From: Hyphomicrobiales bacterium
GTDB lineage: Bacteria; Pseudomonadota; Alphaproteobacteria; Rhizobiales; Rhizobiaceae
Direction: 5' to 3'
Assembly (NCBI GenBank): GCA_900472175.1
Contig: UCHD01000001.1
Span: 62,001-126,000 of the forward strand
DNA length: 64,000 nt
The notes under the pieces were generated by a model. That model was not told the origin of the DNA. It saw only the letters and a program-made list of their open reading frames with translations, and made no database searches. Positions within the stretch are counted from its first letter, which is position 1. Every line of letters begins with the position of its first letter. Positions 60,158 to 64,000 of the stretch are shown in pieces. Both the position numbers and the translations under genes were made by a program.

Positions 60158-61096
60158 ATGAGTGTCGCGGTAGTCGCCCATTGCGATTGGAGCATGGACC
60201 ACAAAAAGCGCTGGATGGCTATGGCCATCAAGCGCGGCGGACACTGGAAAATTCAGCCTCCGGAACTCGTCGGCGACACGTCGCGCTTCTTCGACCGGCT
60301 GCAGCGTCGCGCCGTCGATCCTGGCGCGCTTCTGATCGGCTTCGACTTCCCGATCGGTTTACCGGAGGTCTATGCGCGAGCAGCCGGCCTCGGATCTTTC
60401 CGGGAGGCACTGACATCATTCGGCTCCGGGGTCTGGTCGGATTGGTACAATGTCGCTGATCACCGCGACCATATCTCGCTGCAGCGCCCGTTCTATCCCG
60501 TCCGCCCTGGTGGCACGGCGCGTGCTCATCTGTTCGATGCCCTTGGGATCTCTGACAGGTCCTCACTCCTGCGCATCTGCGAACGGGCGACCGCCGATCG
60601 GCAGGCCGCCTGCATGTTGTTCTGGACGCTCGGCGGCAATCAGGTCGGCAAGGGCGCGATTTCGGGATGGCGGGAAATCATCGTGCCGAGACTGGCCGAG
60701 ATTGGACTGTGGCCGTTCGATGGAAGCTTGGCTGAGCTCGCCAACAGAAAGCCGGTCATCCTTGCAGAAACTTATCCTGGCGACGTGTACCGTCAGATCG
60801 GCATGCCACGAAGTGGCTGGAGCAAGCGGCGCCAGGCAGACCGGATGCGGATGGGACAGAGTATATTGCCCTGGCTTGCAGCGCAGCCGAACCTCGATGC
60901 CGGTCTGCTTCAGCCATTCATTGACGATGGCTTCGGCTCGGACAAGGCAGGCGAGGATCGTTTCGATGCTGTGGTCGGATTGCTGGGGATGCTCGATGTG
61001 GTCGATGGCCGGCGGGCGGAAGGCATTCCGGCAATCGATGCCGTGCGCAAATGGGAGGGCTGGATCCTCGGACACCATCGCGATGATGTGGCGTGA
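60158..61096 (+). CDS. DUF429-like protein (predicted RNase H-like fold)
   Basis: A 312-residue protein. LIGFDFPIGLPEVYARAAGL, ILAETYPGDVYRQIG and the C-terminal EDRFDAVVGLLGMLDVVDGR follow the three conserved blocks of DUF429 (Asp/Pro loop, E-x-YP and D-A), a family predicted to have an RNase H-like nuclease fold. It starts CDWSMDHKKRWMAMA where the first Asp would be a catalytic residue. Function is unproven. It lies 42 bp behind the M41 gene and probably ends that transcription unit. Confidence 0.55.
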   Translation: MSVAVVAHCDWSMDHKKRWMAMAIKRGGHWKIQPPELVGDTSRFFDRLQRRAVDPGALLIGFDFPIGLPEVYARAAGLGSFREALTSFGSGVWSDWYNVADHRDHISLQRPFYPVRPGGTARAHLFDALGISDRSSLLRICERATADRQAACMLFWTLGGNQVGKGAISGWREIIVPRLAEIGLWPFDGSLAELANRKPVILAETYPGDVYRQIGMPRSGWSKRRQADRMRMGQSILPWLAAQPNLDAGLLQPFIDDGFGSDKAGEDRFDAVVGLLGMLDVVDGRRAEGIPAIDAVRKWEGWILGHHRDDVA

Positions 61097-61145
61097 CTTG
61101 ATATGATGTACGGCACGTTGTTGGCAACGGACATCAAGTCTTCGG

Positions 61146-61176
61146 CAACGTGAAACAAATTGCGCTCATTTGATTC
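61146..61176 (+). repeat. 31-bp direct repeat, copy 1
   Basis: CAACGTGAAACAAATTGCGC followed by TCATTTGATTC. The second copy, 126 bp on, differs at three positions. Ends in a GANTC site. Confidence 0.85.
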
Positions 61177-61344
61177 CGAATACCGGATTTTTGATTCGGA
61201 ACTCGAATACGACGATTCACCAACGCCGTTCGCGGTCGAATAGGTCGTCTTGACGTGAGATGACGTGCCCGCAACTCGAAACAAATTGCGGTCATTTGAT
61301 TCATGGTTCTGCGCCGCCGATTCAAAGTCCGAAATTTCCGATTC
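61172..61344. promoter_or_regulatory. Cluster of six GANTC (CcrM) methylation sites
   Basis: GATTC at 61172, 61193, 61214, 61298, 61319 and 61340: six sites in 173 bp where about 0.7 are expected by chance with equal base use. CcrM methylates GANTC in alphaproteobacteria and its sites in promoters tie transcription to the cell cycle. Spacing is strikingly regular: 21, 21, 84, 21, 21 bases. Confidence 0.7.
61272..61302 (+). repeat. 31-bp direct repeat, copy 2
   Basis: CAACTCGAAACAAATTGCGG followed by TCATTTGATTC; partner of 61146-61176. Together with the evenly spaced GATTC triplets this suggests a duplicated control unit of about 126 bp. Confidence 0.85.
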
Positions 61345-61415
61345 GGCCGGGTAAGGCTTGCGCCGGCAGGCCGGTCCCTTGACCATTGAAGAGGTCGAGG
61401 ATCGGGAGGAGCATC

Positions 61416-61730
61416 ATGAACCAGAAGGCAGCAAGGCAGCGACAGAAGTCACTTCGCGATGCCAACAGAAGGGCGAAGCGGCCTGACAGAGATGATGTGG
61501 CTCGGGTGGCGCTGTTCTGGCTGATCCGGCGGGCGATCGACAAGGGTCAGCAAGTGGAGCTTGAGAAGTTCCAGAACAAGATCGTCGCGATGCTGACGGA
61601 TCAGGGTTTCGATGAGCGCGAATCCGACGCAGTGTTCGACGATCTGGTCTACAAGTATCGCGCGGGTGGCTCGCCGTTTCGCAGGAAAATCCACCTGATC
61701 TATCCCAACGGCCCCGACCAGGAGGCCTGA
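61416..61730 (+). CDS. Small hypothetical protein behind a repeat-rich control region
   Basis: A 104-residue basic protein: MNQKAARQRQKSLRDANRRA, then a helical DDVARVALFWLIRRAIDKGQ and a compact C-terminal part with DERESDAVFDDLVYKYRAGG. No family recognised; size, charge and position suggest a DNA-binding accessory protein of the element (inference). GGAGG stands six bases before the ATG, a very strong site. The upstream region has the duplicated 31-bp repeat and GANTC cluster. Confidence 0.65.
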   Translation: MNQKAARQRQKSLRDANRRAKRPDRDDVARVALFWLIRRAIDKGQQVELEKFQNKIVAMLTDQGFDERESDAVFDDLVYKYRAGGSPFRRKIHLIYPNGPDQEA

Positions 61731-61837
61731 GCGCGTCCGTGTCCACTTGGTCTGTTGTTACCGGATCTGCTTGCTCGACGAGGCCAGTCAACGCCTAACG
61801 CCGTTAGCTTCCTTTACGACTTCTCCCCCCATTACTC

Positions 61838-61873
61838 CCGAAAACGCCGTTTGATTCTGAATCGGATTTTCGG
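61838..61873. repeat. Inverted repeat with GANTC palindrome before the recombinase gene
   Basis: Outer arms CCGAAAA / TTTTCGG enclose a central GATTC-T-GAATC, i.e. two more GANTC sites back to back, about 100 bp before the recombinase start. Possible operator or recombination-related site. Confidence 0.6.
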
Positions 61874-61968
61874 AGATGCGGACGGCTCAAATCCTTCCTT
61901 AATCCGCTTCGCTTAGCTCGGCCGGCCCCTCGCACAGAGGGTCCGAGTAACGAGCATGATGAAGTGAA

Positions 61969-64000
61969 ATGACCAAGCTAACTGCAATCAAAGCCTTCCA
62001 ACGTAAGATCGACGCCTATTGCGAACTGCGTCTCTCGACTGCCTTTTCCAGCGACGAAGCCGAAGCCCTCAAGGCCTACATGCGGCGCCTCATCGAAAGA
62101 CGGTCTGCGCCACCGCGGACGGCAGGCCGGACTGAATGGGATGTCATTGCCCGCATGACCGGGATCGATGCTCGATCGCTTGCATCGCATCACCGTTTGA
62201 TCGACCCCGGGTTTGATGCCATCGTTCGTTGGAACAGGGACGACGGGAAAATTGGAGCGGCGCAAGACGGCTCCCGGATGCCTGGAGGCGCAACGAGGGC
62301 AAAAAACGCCAGCGCCGAGAAAACGACACCGAAAATCAAGTCGGCGCCTCCGAAAATTGCGCGTCCACGGGTTGGCCCTGCGGTGCATAAGTTTGGCGTG
62401 AAGGTCGAGTTTCCGGAACCTTTGTTTCGCGAGTGGGATGACCCCACGAATTTCGCCGAAGCACTCCAGCTCCATATGCGTCGCCACGGTGAGACCTACT
62501 GGGTTCTCTATCGATCGGTCGTGCGACCTGATGAGCCCATGGACAAGAATACGCTGTTGAGTTGGATGGAAGGCCGGCGCGTGCCGCGAAGCACAGACAG
62601 CTTCGATGTGCTTGGCCGTATCGAGCGCCGTTACCGTCTCCCAGAAGGTTATTTCAAAGCGAAACTGCCGCATCAGTCGCGATGGGCGTCCGGATTCAAT
62701 CTATCGGGTTTCGAGCCTGCGGAGCGACGCAGGATCGCGTGGCATCTACCAGATGACTTCAATTCGCTTCCGTTCGCCAAGCGCGAGGAGATTCTGGATT
62801 GGGTCCGTCGCGTGATCATCAGCGGGTCGACGGATTACCGCAAATTTCAGGCCGCCGCGGTGAAGCAGCGCTACGCCATCCGCTTTCCCGGCGTATCCTA
62901 CGGCGGACGTGCGCCACGCGATGGAAAGATCACTGTACCGGCGAACTACGAGGAAACCTGGATCGAGGATCCCGATCTGCTGTCCGGCGTCATCGATGCG
63001 CCACCAGCGCTTGCCATGGAAATGGCCGACCTCGTCCGCTTCAAAACATCGGCACTGACATCGATCGGCTTTCAGCGCAACGGTGTCTGGGGCGAGGAAA
63101 CCGCCTCCCAGAAGATCGAGCATCTCGGCCTGATGTTTGGCGCACTTGCGGCGTCAAAGGCGGGAGAGATCAAGGGATATGGGGTGCCGCTGCGTCAACT
63201 GACCTTTGGGCTTCTTCTCTTTCCGGGTGTCTGGGACTGGTATCTGCAATGGCGCGAGAGCCGCCGGGGGTTCTATACGGCGTGGGAAGTCGATATGCTA
63301 CGGATCGCCCTGGCAATCACAAAGGAAAGCACCGGGTGGCTTCGGCAACATCCTGAACTCCTGGCGCGTGTGCAGCCTATTAACGGTCTCGTGTCGCAGA
63401 ACGAAATCGACTATGCGCGGGAAGATTGGCACGGCGCCTGCGAGGATTTTCACAAACATGCCTCTCACCGTGTGAAGGAAATCCAGCGCATCGCCCGGGT
63501 CCATCGCGATCCGTTCGAGCCAATCATGCCGGTCCTCGAAGCTGACAGTCCGGTCGGCGAATATCGGAAGATCACCGAGGAGATCATCAGGTTGATGCCT
63601 GACGAGGAGCGCTATCCGCGTCCGGCTGCCGAGGCGGTTCGCTCGTTCCTCATGCTGCGGCTAGGACTGCACCTCGGACTTCGCCAGAAAAACCTGCGGC
63701 AGTTGATGCTATGCCCGCGCGGACAAGTGCCACGTTCGGAACGCATGCTCGAAAAACTCAAGCGCGGTGAGCTTCGTTGGAGTGATCGTGACGGTGGCTG
63801 GGAGGTTCTGATTCCAGCAGTGGCTTTCAAAAATGCCCACTCGTCGTTTTTCGGAGACAAGCCATTTCGGCTGCTTCTGCCGGATCTCCTCGACCTCTAC
63901 CGTCATATCGATGACTACGTCGATCGCCATCGCGCGGTCCTTCTCAAAGGCGTCGCCGATCCCGGGACGTTCTTCGTGAAGACGGTGAAGACGACGAGTA
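61969..64000 (+). CDS. Large tyrosine recombinase/integrase (3' end outside window)
   Basis: An open frame of 677 codons that leaves the window. The N-terminal 550 residues are long and mostly unassigned, with a basic Ala/Lys linker near 105-135. The catalytic domain begins late: SFLMLRLGLHLGLRQKNLRQ places the first catalytic Arg at R572, and IPAVAFKNAH gives the beta-strand Lys at K621. The remaining H-x-x-R...Tyr motifs lie beyond the window. It matches the long integrases of rhizobial integrative elements and probably mobilises the adjacent DNA. No strong ribosome site; ATG at 61969 chosen as the first in the conserved frame. Confidence 0.7.
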   Translation, partial: MTKLTAIKAFQRKIDAYCELRLSTAFSSDEAEALKAYMRRLIERRSAPPRTAGRTEWDVIARMTGIDARSLASHHRLIDPGFDAIVRWNRDDGKIGAAQDGSRMPGGATRAKNASAEKTTPKIKSAPPKIARPRVGPAVHKFGVKVEFPEPLFREWDDPTNFAEALQLHMRRHGETYWVLYRSVVRPDEPMDKNTLLSWMEGRRVPRSTDSFDVLGRIERRYRLPEGYFKAKLPHQSRWASGFNLSGFEPAERRRIAWHLPDDFNSLPFAKREEILDWVRRVIISGSTDYRKFQAAAVKQRYAIRFPGVSYGGRAPRDGKITVPANYEETWIEDPDLLSGVIDAPPALAMEMADLVRFKTSALTSIGFQRNGVWGEETASQKIEHLGLMFGALAASKAGEIKGYGVPLRQLTFGLLLFPGVWDWYLQWRESRRGFYTAWEVDMLRIALAITKESTGWLRQHPELLARVQPINGLVSQNEIDYAREDWHGACEDFHKHASHRVKEIQRIARVHRDPFEPIMPVLEADSPVGEYRKITEEIIRLMPDEERYPRPAAEAVRSFLMLRLGLHLGLRQKNLRQLMLCPRGQVPRSERMLEKLKRGELRWSDRDGGWEVLIPAVAFKNAHSSFFGDKPFRLLLPDLLDLYRHIDDYVDRHRAVLLKGVADPGTFFVKTVKTTS

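Noticed and set aside
1..64000. CRISPR array or intact insertion sequence
   Set aside because: No regularly spaced short repeats with unique spacers and no transposase were seen anywhere in the window; the only repeats are the 140-bp pair and the 31-bp pair.

Overview
The window looks like the chromosome of a rhizobium (Rhizobiaceae, Alphaproteobacteria). It is GC-rich. The order acetoacetyl-CoA synthetase - PdhS/CbrA kinase - phasin - mmsA - rirA - dppABCDF - PhyR/NepR matches what I remember of the Sinorhizobium meliloti chromosome around SMc00774-SMc00794. It carries RirA, a regulator restricted to rhizobia and relatives. Its tRNA-His lacks an encoded G-1, which is typical of this alphaproteobacterial clade.

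Region 1 (1-21 kb) is core chromosome: polyhydroxybutyrate/acetoacetate genes with a candidate MmgR-like small RNA, the CbrA/PdhS cell-cycle kinase, tRNA-His, methylmalonate-semialdehyde dehydrogenase with a divergent LysR/monooxygenase pair, a DUF898-M48 pair, the iron regulator rirA with a palindrome in its leader, a response regulator and a LuxR-type regulator, and a complete dipeptide ABC transporter operon.

Region 2 (21.2-34 kb) is a general-stress neighbourhood. It holds PhyR and NepR (response regulator/anti-sigma-mimic and anti-sigma factor, with no sigma gene beside them) and many small membrane, lipoprotein, CsbD, PRC-barrel and BON proteins. Reading the intergenic spaces gave nine perfect GGAAC-N16/17-CGTT promoters (the sigma-EcfG/RpoE2 type) plus one near match, in about 12 kb. 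One drives a 74-residue-or-shorter protein that aligns without gaps to the NepR core. Another sits directly upstream of an intrinsic terminator.

Region 3 (about 34-54 kb) is a defence island. It contains (a) a Gabija-like pair, an OLD-family ATPase/TOPRIM nuclease and a UvrD helicase, with a stub of a possible third gene, lying between two diverged direct copies of a 140-bp sequence; (b) a divergent cluster of a thymidylate-kinase-like enzyme plus an unknown protein, facing a B12-type radical SAM enzyme plus a SAMHD1-like HD phosphohydrolase across only 46 bp, a combination I do not recognise as a named system; (c) a minus-strand block of HNH nuclease, C5 DNA methyltransferase, decayed gene, GIY-YIG nuclease, Vsr endonuclease, unknown protein, ParB-like protein, SNF2 helicase and DUF3883-like protein, largely joined by overlapping start and stop codons.

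Region 4 (54-64 kb) looks like mobile-element backbone: a DUF3102-like protein, unknown proteins, an FtsH-like protease split into separate ATPase and M41 peptidase genes, a DUF429-like protein, a small gene behind a cluster of six GANTC (CcrM) sites and a 31-bp direct repeat, and a large tyrosine recombinase cut off by the window end. All functions are read from sequence and memory of families; no database search was run.
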